Assembly: GCF_040438645.1 (NCBI RefSeq)
Contig: NZ_CP159253.1
Coordinates: 4,640,501 to 4,704,500, forward strand
Direction of reading: 5' to 3'
From: Mesorhizobium sp. WSM2240
GTDB lineage: Bacteria > Pseudomonadota > Alphaproteobacteria > Rhizobiales > Rhizobiaceae
Length of the DNA stretch: 64,000 nt
The notes beneath the pieces are model-generated. The model saw nothing but the letters and a program-made list of their open reading frames with translations. It made no database searches and was not told the DNA's origin. A program made the translations under genes and the position numbers. Positions 8,261 through 16,206 of this stretch are shown one piece after another. Position 1 is the stretch's first letter; the number at the start of each line of letters is the position of its first letter.

Positions 8261-8728
8261 TCAGTTTCGCTGGTAGGTCCCGACAAGCTCGGCTTCTTCC
8301 ACGGCATGCTTCCGCGCCTCTTCCCAAATCCTGTCGACGCCAAGCTGTCCAGGCACGTCGAGGCTGGGCACATCGAGCGCGGCAAGCCGGAAATGATAGT
8401 GATGGACGCCGTGCCCCTTGGGCGGCTCGGGGCCGTCATAATACGCGTTGCCGAAATCGTTCTTGCCCTGCCTCAGCGCATCCGGGCCGGGCTTGCCTCC
8501 CTCGGCCTCGGGCAGACCGTCAGCGTCCGGAGCGATGTTGAAGACCGCCCAATGGCCGAATGTTCCGCGCGGGGCGTCCGGATCATCCACGACAAGAACC
8601 AGACTCTTGGCGCCTTCTGGCACTCCGGACCACTTCAAGGGCGGCGAAACGTTCTCGCCGTCGCGGGTGTATCTTTCTGGAATCGCGCCGCCATCGGGGA
8701 ATGCAGGGCTGATGAGGGTGAGCGGCAT
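8261..8728 (-). CDS. YbhB/YbcL (PEBP, Raf-kinase-inhibitor-like) protein
   Basis: A 155-residue member of the phosphatidylethanolamine-binding protein family. The signature DDPDAPRGTFGHWAVFNI-type block sits at residues 48-66, and GHGVHHYHFRLAAL forms the ligand-pocket strand. The bacterial role is undefined. There is no signal peptide, so it is probably cytosolic. The ribosome site AAGGAAC is clear. It lies 30 bases downstream of the phosphoribosyltransferase and is likely in its operon. Confidence 0.9.
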   Translation of the reverse strand: MPLTLISPAFPDGGAIPERYTRDGENVSPPLKWSGVPEGAKSLVLVVDDPDAPRGTFGHWAVFNIAPDADGLPEAEGGKPGPDALRQGKNDFGNAYYDGPEPPKGHGVHHYHFRLAALDVPSLDVPGQLGVDRIWEEARKHAVEEAELVGTYQRN

Positions 8729-8758
8729 GTTATGTTCCTTTCAGGTGAGTACCACCGG

Positions 8759-9430
8759 TCAGCGTTCCGCAGGCATGGTCGCAGCCGCCTTCAGCAGTTG
8801 GATAACCTCCTCATCCGAGGTCTGCTCGAAATCGACATAGTGCAGGCCGACCGCATGAAAAGGCTCCGGCATGCTGAGGCAGATGATCTCGTCGGCCTGT
8901 TCCCGAAGAGCCTCGATGGTGCTTCGAGGCCCGACTGGAACCGCGAGAACGACGCGATCTGCACTGCTGCGCCGCAGCGCCTTCAACGCGACCTTCACCG
9001 TGCTGCCAGTAGCGATACCGTCGTCGACGACAATTGCGGTCCGCCCGTCCGTCGGCACGGCTGCCCTGGCTCCGAGATAGCGCTCGCGCCGCCGCTCGAT
9101 TTCGACGAGCTGGCGTTTCTTTTCGGCCTCGAGATAGTTCGACGAAGGGCCGAGTATCAGGGCGGCCTCCTCGTTCACGACCAATTGCGGTTCCTTGCCA
9201 TCGACCACCGCGCCTATTGCGAATTCCGGATGCCCCGGAGCGCCGATCTTACGAACGAGGAGAACATCCAGAGGCGCGTGGAGCGCCCTTGCCACCTCGA
9301 ATCCCACTGGAACGCCGCCGCGCGGCAGCGCCAGCACGACCGGATCGCGCCAATCGGTTTTCGCCAGCTCTTGACCGAGTTGGCGGCCTGCCTCCCGGCG
9401 ATCAAGAAAAGCTTGCCGTTTTTCAAACAC
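8759..9430 (-). CDS. Phosphoribosyltransferase-family protein
   Basis: A 223-residue type I PRTase-fold protein. The PRPP loop is VVDDGIATGST (about 134-144), and the N-terminal ALPRGGVPVGFEVA is typical of the family often found fused to, or next to, dienelactone-hydrolase-like proteins. The substrate base is not known. Only three bases separate its start from the hydrolase gene upstream, so they are one operon and may act together. Confidence 0.88.
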   Translation of the reverse strand: MFEKRQAFLDRREAGRQLGQELAKTDWRDPVVLALPRGGVPVGFEVARALHAPLDVLLVRKIGAPGHPEFAIGAVVDGKEPQLVVNEEAALILGPSSNYLEAEKKRQLVEIERRRERYLGARAAVPTDGRTAIVVDDGIATGSTVKVALKALRRSSADRVVLAVPVGPRSTIEALREQADEIICLSMPEPFHAVGLHYVDFEQTSDEEVIQLLKAAATMPAER

Positions 9431-9433
9431 CGT

Positions 9434-10093
9434 TCAGGTCCTTTCAGCGGAAGGATTCAAGTGGTCCACGAACCACTGCGTGGCATGGCGAACCACCTCG
9501 TCGAGCGTGCCCGGCTCCTCGAACAGATGTCCTGCTCCCTCGACGATCACAAGCTGCTTCTCCGCACCCAGGGCGTCGTAAGCTCGTTCGTTCATGCCGA
9601 TTACAGGGCCATCGCGGCTGCCGACGAGGAGCAGCGTCGGTGCGCGCACTGCTGGCAGCACTTCCAGTGCAAGGTCGGGCCGGCCGCCGCGTGAAACGAC
9701 GGCGGCAATGTCTGGTTCGGCGGCCGCTGCCCGCAATGCCGCGGCCGCGCCAGTACTCGCGCCGAAATATCCAGCCTTCAGCCCGGACAACTCCGGTCTC
9801 CGCCGGACCCACTGCGTAGCCAAGACAAGACGCCTGGCGAGCAATTCGACGTCGAAAACGTTTCGCCGGTCGCGTTCCTCTTCGGGATTGAGTAGATCCA
9901 GCAGGAACGTGGCGAGACCGGCACTTCTCAGTTCGCTCGCAACATAATTGTTGCGAGGGCTAAGCCGGCCGCTGCCGCTTCCATGCGCGAAGATGACAAT
10001 GCCCAGCGCACCCTGAGGAATCCCGAGCAGGCCGTCGAGGCTCTCGGGCTCGATCCGAACTTCTCTTATATCGCTGGATAGCACCTCTGACAT
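9434..10093 (-). CDS. Alpha/beta hydrolase (dienelactone-hydrolase-like)
   Basis: A 219-residue alpha/beta hydrolase. The nucleophile elbow is GASTG (S113), the acid is D161 in SRDGPV and the histidine is H189 in GAGHLF, a complete triad. The AHGSGSGRLSPRN block forms the oxyanion region. The substrate is unknown. The start ATG 10091-10093 follows CGGAGAG; the frame runs open much further upstream but without family character. It leads the minus-strand operon hydrolase-PRTase-PEBP-CBS-protease, and an EcfG-like element lies at 10166-10190. Confidence 0.88.
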   Translation of the reverse strand: MSEVLSSDIREVRIEPESLDGLLGIPQGALGIVIFAHGSGSGRLSPRNNYVASELRSAGLATFLLDLLNPEEERDRRNVFDVELLARRLVLATQWVRRRPELSGLKAGYFGASTGAAAALRAAAAEPDIAAVVSRGGRPDLALEVLPAVRAPTLLLVGSRDGPVIGMNERAYDALGAEKQLVIVEGAGHLFEEPGTLDEVVRHATQWFVDHLNPSAERT

Positions 10094-10165
10094 GGCTGCT
10101 CTCCGAACAGGTTCGGCGTTGCGCGGGTCAGTGCTGGCAACGGCGTCACCGGATGCCATGTCGAT

Positions 10166-10190
10166 AACCGAAAAAGGCGCTGATCGTTCC
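10166..10190 (-). promoter_or_regulatory. Candidate EcfG-type promoter for the hydrolase operon
   Basis: On the minus strand GGAAC (10190-10186), spacer 16, GGTT (10169-10166), about 70 bases before the hydrolase ATG. The -10 differs from CGTT in one base. Confidence 0.5.
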
Positions 10191-10370
10191 GTAACGAAAG
10201 ATTTGATGTGCGACTGAATCGCCAGCCCATCTCCGGCGCCTGTACGATCCTCAAACCGGCCTCGCCCTCCTTCGACCGCAGAAATATATCGATCGAGATG
10301 GAGCGGTCGGCCCAGACATTTGCGACCATAGCTTCGCCTTGCTTCATCTGCGCAGCAGCCGGTCGCCATC

Positions 10371-10395
10371 GGAACCACGATGCTCCTGTTCCGTT
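10371..10395 (+). promoter_or_regulatory. EcfG-type promoter for the small hydrophilic protein
   Basis: GGAAC (10371-10375), spacer 16, CGTT (10392-10395): full consensus. Transcription would begin near 10402 and run through the frames at 10430 and 10542. Confidence 0.7.
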
Positions 10396-10429
10396 TGCTT
10401 GAGAGTCCAGCCGGATTGGGCTGCCAGCG

Positions 10430-10540
10430 ATGGAGGCTTGTGATGGCAATGAACCTGAAGGACGGAAGCACGGCGAAAAGCCCAAGGGAACGTACGGCGG
10501 AAACCGTGGCGGCGACCAGACGACCAAGCCCGGAGGCTGA
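10430..10540 (+). CDS. Possible 36-residue glycine-rich peptide
   Basis: ATG 10430 opens a 36-codon frame ending KGTYGGNRGGDQTTKPGG at TGA 10538-10540, one base before the ATG of the next gene. It lies 35 bases after a consensus EcfG promoter. There is no clear ribosome site. A competing reading is that the 10542 gene starts further up at ATG 10443, which has GGAGG six bases before it, in a different frame over the same DNA; both cannot easily be right. Confidence 0.35.
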   Translation: MEACDGNEPEGRKHGEKPKGTYGGNRGGDQTTKPGG

Positions 10541-10541
10541 C

Positions 10542-10856
10542 ATGACAAAAAATGGTGATAGGGATGCCGAACTCTTGCGGACAACCGGGACGAACACGGT
10601 GCATGAGCGACGGAAGGCCAACCTGGACACCGAGGACATGACCGATCCGAAGGAGGTCTGGAAGGAGGGCGAAACCACACCTTCCGCCGATCGGGGCGGC
10701 CGCGCGGCAACTGCAGGAAGCGGCAGGGTGGCCGATGCCGGCGATCTGGATAAGGCCCAGCCTTCTCCCTATTCCACGGAAACACAGGCCGACGCGGTCG
10801 CCAGGCAGACGGACCGCAAGGACGAACCGCCGAGCATTGAGAAGCCGAAGCAGTAG
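10542..10856 (+). CDS. Small hydrophilic stress-island protein, unknown function
   Basis: A 104-residue, highly charged, low-hydrophobicity protein starting MTKNGDRD and ending SIEKPKQ, rich in Asp, Glu, Lys, Arg and Thr. It is probably intrinsically disordered and resembles stress-induced hydrophilins in composition only. The chosen ATG 10542 has GGAGG at 10532-10536. An alternative in-frame ATG at 10443 also has GGAGG and would add 33 residues. The consensus EcfG promoter at 10371-10395 lies upstream. Confidence 0.65.
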   Translation: MTKNGDRDAELLRTTGTNTVHERRKANLDTEDMTDPKEVWKEGETTPSADRGGRAATAGSGRVADAGDLDKAQPSPYSTETQADAVARQTDRKDEPPSIEKPKQ

Positions 10857-10918
10857 CGGCGGACCCTAACTGTCTTCAGCATGGTCGCAAAAACTGCACC
10901 CAAACGGAAACACGCCAC

Positions 10919-10944
10919 GGAACCTGCGGACATCGTTCAATGTT
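10919..10944 (+). promoter_or_regulatory. Weak EcfG-like element before the nucleotidyltransferase
   Basis: GGAAC (10919-10923), spacer 17, TGTT (10941-10944), 43 bases before the ATG at 10987. The -10 is not consensus. Confidence 0.3.
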
Positions 10945-10986
10945 TCAAGGTACGAACCCCGGCTCCTTCCCGGAAGGTACTGACGC

Positions 10987-11796
10987 ATGGCCGCTCGCCA
11001 AGGCCCGGGCTCGATCCCGGAAACGAATGCCTCCATCGAGGCGAAGGCCGCGCCGACGCATGAAAACCCGGAGGCGGAAACATTCTATGCCGCAGCCATC
11101 AGCGAACTTGCCGCCAGCGGCCTTCCTTTCCTGATTGCCGGCGCCTACGCCGTGAGCGCCTATACCGGCATCTCCCGCGAGACGAAGGATCTCGACATCT
11201 TCTGCAAAGCCGGGGACTGCACGCGCATTCTCGCCCTCTTCAAGGACAGGGGATACGCGGTCGAAGTCGAGGACGACCGCTGGCTCGGCAAAGTCTTCCA
11301 GGGCCGGAATTTTTTCGACGTCATCTTCTCCTCGTCCAATGGTGCCGTGCCGGTCGGCGATTCCTGGTTCGAGCACGCGCGCGCGATCGAACTCTTCGGC
11401 ATTCCTGTCAGTATTATCGGGCCAACGGAACTCATCTGGTCCAAATCCTTCATCCAGGTGAGGGATCGCTATGACGGCGCCGACGTCGCCCATCTGCTTC
11501 TGAAGGCGCACGATCAGATCGATTGGCAGCGTCTGCTCGACTACATGGAAGTGCACTGGGAGGTGCTGCTCGTCCATCTGCTGAATTTCCGCTGGATCTA
11601 TCCCAGCGAGCGCGCCCATATCCCTGAATGGCTGTTGGATGAGTTGCTGGACCGGCTGGCCAAGCAGCGTGAACTGCCCGCTTCCCATATGAAGGTCTGC
11701 CGCGGCCGGATGTACTCGCTGATCGATTACGAGACCGACGTCAGGGACTGGGGCTTCGCCGATTTGGGTTGTGATGGCGAGCGGCGCAACGACTGA
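10987..11796 (+). CDS. Nucleotidyltransferase-fold protein
   Basis: A 269-residue protein with a pol-beta/MNT-type nucleotidyltransferase core: the helix AGAYAVSAYTGI leads to KDLDIF with metal-binding D68 and D70. It resembles stand-alone nucleotidyltransferases (DUF6036/AbiEii-like proteins) that are sometimes antitoxin or toxin modifiers and sometimes of unknown role. There is no adjacent HEPN partner. The next gene, a metallophosphoesterase, starts 23 bases on and is likely cotranscribed. The start ATG 10987 follows GGAAGG. Confidence 0.8.
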   Translation: MAARQGPGSIPETNASIEAKAAPTHENPEAETFYAAAISELAASGLPFLIAGAYAVSAYTGISRETKDLDIFCKAGDCTRILALFKDRGYAVEVEDDRWLGKVFQGRNFFDVIFSSSNGAVPVGDSWFEHARAIELFGIPVSIIGPTELIWSKSFIQVRDRYDGADVAHLLLKAHDQIDWQRLLDYMEVHWEVLLVHLLNFRWIYPSERAHIPEWLLDELLDRLAKQRELPASHMKVCRGRMYSLIDYETDVRDWGFADLGCDGERRND

Positions 11797-11819
11797 TCGT
11801 GTCGGGAGTTGTTCTTCGT

Positions 11820-12539
11820 ATGGCCGACCAGAACACGCTCAAAATCGCCGCTATGGGCGACCTCCACGTGAAAGAGGAACAGAACACGTCCTTTCGCGAC
11901 CTCTTCGGAGAGATATCGCACGCGGCCGACGTGTTGGTGATCACGGGCGACCTGACCGATCTCGGCAAGCCGCGCGAGGCCGAAATCCTGGCAGAGGACT
12001 TGCGCGCCTGCTCGGTGCCCGTCGTCGCCGTTCTCGGCAACCACGATTACGAAAGCGCCGCCGTGGAGGAGGTCAGCCAAATCCTGCGGCACGCAGGCGT
12101 CCACCTGCTCGACGGACAAGCCACCGAAATCGACGGAGTGGGCTTCGTCGGGGTCAAGGGATTCATCGGCGGATTCGGTCGGCGCATGCTCGGTTCCTTC
12201 GGTGAGCCCGCGATCAAGACGATGGTGGCGGAAAGCGTCAACGAGGCGATACGTCTCGAGAATGCGATGCGACAGGTCCGTGCCGAACGTGTCGTCGTGG
12301 TGCTGCATTACTCGCCGATCCTGGAAACCGTCGCCGGAGAACCGCCCGAAATCTTTCCGTTTCTTGGTTCGTCCCGACTTGCCGAAACCATCGACCGCTT
12401 CCAGGTGAGCGCTGTGGTGCATGGTCATGCGCATCGCGGCGCCTATGAGGGGCGCACGCCGGGTGGCGCTCGAGTGTACAATGTGGCCGCGCATGTGGAG
12501 AAGCCTACCGGCCGCCCTTATGCGCTCCTCGAAATCTGA
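11820..12539 (+). CDS. Calcineurin-like metallophosphoesterase
   Basis: A 239-residue cytosolic phosphoesterase with all family motifs: GDLH (D14, H16), GDLTD, GNHDYE, LHYSP and GHAHRG. The protein may act on phosphodiesters, nucleotides or phosphoproteins. The start is uncertain: ATG 11820 is preferred (GGGAG 12 bases upstream), but GTG 11799 would add seven residues. It follows the nucleotidyltransferase and probably works in its transcript. Confidence 0.88.
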   Translation: MADQNTLKIAAMGDLHVKEEQNTSFRDLFGEISHAADVLVITGDLTDLGKPREAEILAEDLRACSVPVVAVLGNHDYESAAVEEVSQILRHAGVHLLDGQATEIDGVGFVGVKGFIGGFGRRMLGSFGEPAIKTMVAESVNEAIRLENAMRQVRAERVVVVLHYSPILETVAGEPPEIFPFLGSSRLAETIDRFQVSAVVHGHAHRGAYEGRTPGGARVYNVAAHVEKPTGRPYALLEI

Positions 12540-12645
12540 ACTGTGAGCAGGCAGCCGACCGGGAACGGAGGCGCGCCGGCCGAACTCGCGGGCGCTTGAC
12601 ACCGTTCGCAAAAATCGCCCGGCACTCGGCGGCCTGTTAGCCAAT

Positions 12646-15186
12646 TCAGACAATCGCCCGGTCCCAACCGCCATAATGCTCCTCGCTGCGGGTGCCCCGC
12701 GGCATACTGAGCCCGATGAGAGCGAGCCCTATCACGACGAGGGCGACTGTTCCGGCGGTCGAGGCACCGCCGAGCAGGAAAGGCGAGACCAGAATCCAGG
12801 CGCCAAGCGCCACGTTGAGGAACCGTACCGGCCGGACGACCTCGCCCAGCGCGGTGACGGCGACAAGGATGACGAGGCAGCCAGCCACATGATCGCTGAA
12901 ATAGAGCGGCGGCTGGGTGCCGAACATTAATGGAGTGGCCATCAAAAACGCTCCGAGGGTGATGCTGGCCACCAGAGTCCACGGGAAGGTCACGCCGCCT
13001 GTGATGAAATCGCGCAACACGCTTCCCACCGGACGGTCGAGGTCGGGTTCGGGCGTCTGATCCTCCGACAAGGCCGGCCCGCCCATCCAGAAGGTTCGCC
13101 AGACCGGCTCGCCGGCCTTGTTGGCGCGCCAGAGATACTGCAAAGTCGCCAGTACCTCGTCGATCGAATACGGGATGAGGATGGCGGTGACGGCCGCCTG
13201 GATGATGCAGAGCGTGCATAGCGCGCCAATCAGCGGCGGCTGGATGATGATGAAGCTGACGCTGACGACGCCGAGCGGGATGATCAGCAGGCCGAACAAG
13301 AAAACCATCCATGGCATGGTGCGCCAGCGGCGGCGGTCGCCAATGGCTCCGGCAAGGATGTCGAGCGCGTAGGCAAAGGCTCCGAGCCCGGCATCCGCGA
13401 TCGGAAACCCTTTCGAGACCCAGGACGTCACGACCGCCTCGCTGCCGTTCGAGACGGGCGCGCCGCCCGGCCCGAAGAACGGGTCCCACAAACCGTCGAT
13501 ATGCCCCATTTGGAAAGCGGCAAGATAGCGCGAGACAAATAGCCCGATGAAAGCGAGCGCGATAATCGGGATGCGCTGAGTGAAGGATGACGGTGAGTAG
13601 CTCCAGCCGAGCGGCCGGTCGTCGTCGTCGGCCAGGGCGCGCCAGCTGATGCCGGGAGTCGGCGGGATCATCACAGCGAAGGCAACTATCAACATGCCGG
13701 CCAGGGTGTCGATTCCATAGGCGGCGGCGCTCGTCGTCCAGAACACGAGCGGCGCGAACATCACCCAGATGCCGACAGCCGCTGCAATCCACTGCACCCA
13801 GCGCCAGCGGCGGCTCATGCCGACAAAGGCAAAGAACATCACCAACAGCCCGGACACCATCTCGCTGATGCCGAGGCGCATGTTGCGGAGTTCGGGTTCG
13901 GCGATCTCATGTCCCAGCGCCGGAGGAATTGGCGCCGTGACCGGATCGAACAAACCAAGCATAACCGGTGACGTGACCAGCCAAAGTCCGAGCGCGACAT
14001 TGGCCAGCGGCGCCCAGAGCGTCCACGCCCTGTGCCGTTCCATCGCCGCCTCGACCTCCTTTTCGCTGCGCTCGAGCGGAGCCTGCAGTCGCCGTTCGGC
14101 CTGGTCGATCTCGGGCTCTGAAGCCGCGACGACCGAAGATTCGAGCTTGTTCTTCTCATACCAGTCGGTGGGATCGGCTTTCAGCCGCCGGATCATCTCG
14201 GGAAGCGTGCCTGTCAGGCTGTGCCGCGGCTGCCAACCCAGCAGGGCCTTGGCGCGCGAGACGTCGATCTCGTAGTGGTCGTCGGAGTTCTCGATCATCC
14301 ATGGCTTGATGTCGGTGTCCTCCTCCAGAACCTCGGTCTGTAGCCAAGCCCCAAGCTTTGTGAGATTTTTGGGTAAAGCGAGCGTTCGCCAGTCTTCGCC
14401 ATGCACGAGTTGGCCGATACGCTTCTGCATCTCCTCGTAGGACGGCGTCTCTTCCTCGCCGATCAACAGCACGGTCTCGTCGGGAAGCTCATGCCGATGG
14501 TCGACCGTCCGCACGACCGCGTCGACGAGGTCCTTCTTGTGCAGGTAGGGCTGACCACTCTTGATATCGCCGGCGAAGAGGTAGGCCGTCGGCAGCCGCT
14601 CGAAAATCCGCGCGATCTGCTGAGCGATGAAGGCGGCGCGGCAGTCTTTGTCATAGACACCCGCAAGCCGCAGCGTCACCGTGCGGATCTTCCCGCGCTC
14701 CCTCGCGATCAACGCTTCCGCCTCGGCCTTCGACCGGGGATATGCCCACGCGGGATCGAGTGGGGATTTCTCGTCGATCCTCACGCCCTTCTCCGGGCTC
14801 GGCGCATGGACGAGAAGCGTGCTCGAGAACACGAATTGCTCCGTTTCGAAGTTCTTCAGCGCCTTCAGCAGGCGGCGCGTGCCCTGTACCGTAACCGCGT
14901 CATATTTCGGATTGTCCTCTCCTGTCGTGTCGTAGTAGGCGGCGAGATGAATGACCGAAGCGATGCGGTCGCCGGCGGTAGAGCGTACACGCGCCATTGT
15001 TTCATCGACGCTCTCGTCGGACGTCAGGTTGATCTCGAAGGTGGTCGTTCCCTCGATCGGCTTTCTCGGCTGCTTCACGTCGAGGCCGATCACGCGGTAG
15101 CGATCCTTGAGGCCAAGCGCGATCGCCTGGCCAAGGAAGCCGCTAGAGCCGGTGATGAGGACGATCGGATGGCTCGCGTCAGTCAT
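12646..15186 (-). CDS. NAD-dependent epimerase fused to SPW repeats and a VKOR-like membrane domain
   Basis: An 846-residue multidomain protein. Residues 1-330 are an extended SDR epimerase with GSSGFLG (about 13-19) and a YPRSK active-site motif near 150. A charged linker follows. Residues about 410-560 contain an SPW-type membrane repeat (GLWLVTSPVMLG). Residues about 560-740 look like a vitamin K epoxide reductase fold with the CTLC redox pair. A last SPW-like repeat (GAWILVSPFLLGG) ends the protein. It may couple NAD(P)H oxidation to quinone or thiol chemistry at the membrane, which is inference. The start ATG 15184-15186 follows GGAG. A consensus EcfG promoter lies about 155 bases upstream. 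Confidence 0.85.
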   Translation of the reverse strand: MTDASHPIVLITGSSGFLGQAIALGLKDRYRVIGLDVKQPRKPIEGTTTFEINLTSDESVDETMARVRSTAGDRIASVIHLAAYYDTTGEDNPKYDAVTVQGTRRLLKALKNFETEQFVFSSTLLVHAPSPEKGVRIDEKSPLDPAWAYPRSKAEAEALIARERGKIRTVTLRLAGVYDKDCRAAFIAQQIARIFERLPTAYLFAGDIKSGQPYLHKKDLVDAVVRTVDHRHELPDETVLLIGEEETPSYEEMQKRIGQLVHGEDWRTLALPKNLTKLGAWLQTEVLEEDTDIKPWMIENSDDHYEIDVSRAKALLGWQPRHSLTGTLPEMIRRLKADPTDWYEKNKLESSVVAASEPEIDQAERRLQAPLERSEKEVEAAMERHRAWTLWAPLANVALGLWLVTSPVMLGLFDPVTAPIPPALGHEIAEPELRNMRLGISEMVSGLLVMFFAFVGMSRRWRWVQWIAAAVGIWVMFAPLVFWTTSAAAYGIDTLAGMLIVAFAVMIPPTPGISWRALADDDDRPLGWSYSPSSFTQRIPIIALAFIGLFVSRYLAAFQMGHIDGLWDPFFGPGGAPVSNGSEAVVTSWVSKGFPIADAGLGAFAYALDILAGAIGDRRRWRTMPWMVFLFGLLIIPLGVVSVSFIIIQPPLIGALCTLCIIQAAVTAILIPYSIDEVLATLQYLWRANKAGEPVWRTFWMGGPALSEDQTPEPDLDRPVGSVLRDFITGGVTFPWTLVASITLGAFLMATPLMFGTQPPLYFSDHVAGCLVILVAVTALGEVVRPVRFLNVALGAWILVSPFLLGGASTAGTVALVVIGLALIGLSMPRGTRSEEHYGGWDRAIV

Positions 15187-15340
15187 TCCGATTCTCCGCT
15201 CCTGGAGGGGATGAAATCTCGAGCGATCCACTACTTCGATTGGTCGAATTGACCGCCCGACGGCTATCGATACAGGCACGCTAAGGGGACTCGCGTGGTT
15301 GCAACGCTTCTCCCTTTTGGCACTCGCCGGATGCAGCGAA

Positions 15341-15366
15341 AACGCCATGTCGCGCGAGTTTGTTCC
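15341..15366 (-). promoter_or_regulatory. EcfG-type promoter of the epimerase-VKOR fusion
   Basis: On the minus strand GGAAC (15366-15362), spacer 17, CGTT (15344-15341): full consensus, pointing at the start codon at 15186 with a leader near 150 bases. Confidence 0.65.
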
Positions 15367-15478
15367 CGACGGCGCGGACCGTGAACAGCCAGGTGACTAA
15401 ACCGGTACGCGAATTTGCGCTGAACAAAATCGCCCCTGCACAGTTCAACCATCTTGATGCTTGACCGGGAGATTGGAC

Positions 15479-15988
15479 ATGAAACGCGCAATCGTCACCA
15501 CCACAGCGATCCTTCTGCTGACCGCCGTCTCCGGCGCTCAGGAGCAGCCTTCCGCAACCGCCAAATTCGTCAACACGGCAGGCGAAGAAAACGGCAACGC
15601 CACGTTGACTGGAACCGAAGGCGGCGTGCTGATCGAAATCGAAGTCACGGGATTGCCAGCAAGCCAGTGGGTGGCGTTCCATGTCCATGAAACCGGAAGC
15701 TGCGATCCTGCGGCAAGATTTGAATCGGCAGGTGGTCACTTTAATCCGACCGACGCAGAGCACGGATACAAGGTTGAAGGCGGCCCGCATGCAGGCGATA
15801 TGCCCAACCAATATGTCGGCGCCGACGGCACGCTTCGCGCACAGGTTTTCAACGGATCAGTGCAATTGGACGAAGGCGAGACGAATATCCGCGGCAAAGC
15901 TTTGATGATTCACGGCGGACAAGACGACTACGAAAGTCAACCCTCCGGGGATGCAGGCAACCGTCAGGCTTGCGCAGTCATCGAGTAG
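15479..15988 (+). CDS. sodC: Periplasmic Cu/Zn superoxide dismutase
   Basis: A 169-residue protein with an N-terminal signal peptide (about 1-19, cut near SGAQ). It dismutes superoxide in the periplasm. Copper and zinc ligands are recognisable in FHVHE, GGHFNP, DAEHG, PHAGDMPN and MIHGG, and the disulphide cysteines in GSCD and QACAV. Residues typical of bacterial SodC are all present. The start ATG 15479 follows GGGAG. No EcfG element was found before it, unlike most neighbours. Confidence 0.93.
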   Translation: MKRAIVTTTAILLLTAVSGAQEQPSATAKFVNTAGEENGNATLTGTEGGVLIEIEVTGLPASQWVAFHVHETGSCDPAARFESAGGHFNPTDAEHGYKVEGGPHAGDMPNQYVGADGTLRAQVFNGSVQLDEGETNIRGKALMIHGGQDDYESQPSGDAGNRQACAVIE

Positions 15989-16041
15989 CGAACAACCGGC
16001 GACGAACAAGCTGGCCGCTCAAGGAGTCGTCAGGCGAAACG

Positions 16042-16057
16042 CGGCACTTATGTGCCG
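16042..16057. terminator. Hairpin downstream of sodC
   Basis: CGGCAC-TTAT-GTGCCG forms a perfect 6-bp stem with a 4-base loop 54 bases after the sodC stop. There is no T-run, so its role as a terminator is uncertain. Confidence 0.35.
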
Positions 16058-16141
16058 GCTGCCACAATCCAGCGCCCCGGTAGGGCGGCGCTTCTGTCAT
16101 TGAAATGTGGCCGGTACGCCCGCCAAGCGACTTGCCGCACA

Positions 16142-16166
16142 GGAACCTATTTTATGACTGGGTGTT
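16142..16166 (+). promoter_or_regulatory. Candidate EcfG-type promoter of the aldehyde dehydrogenase
   Basis: GGAAC (16142-16146), spacer 16, TGTT (16163-16166), 41 bases before the ATG at 16207. Confidence 0.5.
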
Positions 16167-16206
16167 CTCCTGTTCTAGCTTCGATCCGCTAACGGGGAGC
16201 GCTAGC

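Larger units (their letters stand above)
10094..10429. other. Divergent intergenic region, no supported gene
   Basis: 336 bases between the hydrolase start and the small plus-strand frames. Several frames stay open but none has a recognisable family or convincing ribosome site. It contains two EcfG-type promoter elements, one for each direction. Confidence 0.55.

Noticed and set aside
8306..9694. 462-codon plus-strand frame across three minus-strand genes
   Set aside because: It crosses PEBP, PRTase and hydrolase genes that have complete motifs and ribosome sites; the frame itself has none.
10094..10429. Possible minus-strand extension of the hydrolase or a separate gene here
   Set aside because: The frames stay open because of high GC, but there is no ribosome site, and EcfG-type promoters lie within the region.
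12518..13792. 424-codon minus-strand frame inside the epimerase-VKOR gene
   Set aside because: Same strand but another frame; Arg/His-rich without motifs, whereas the long frame has clear domains.
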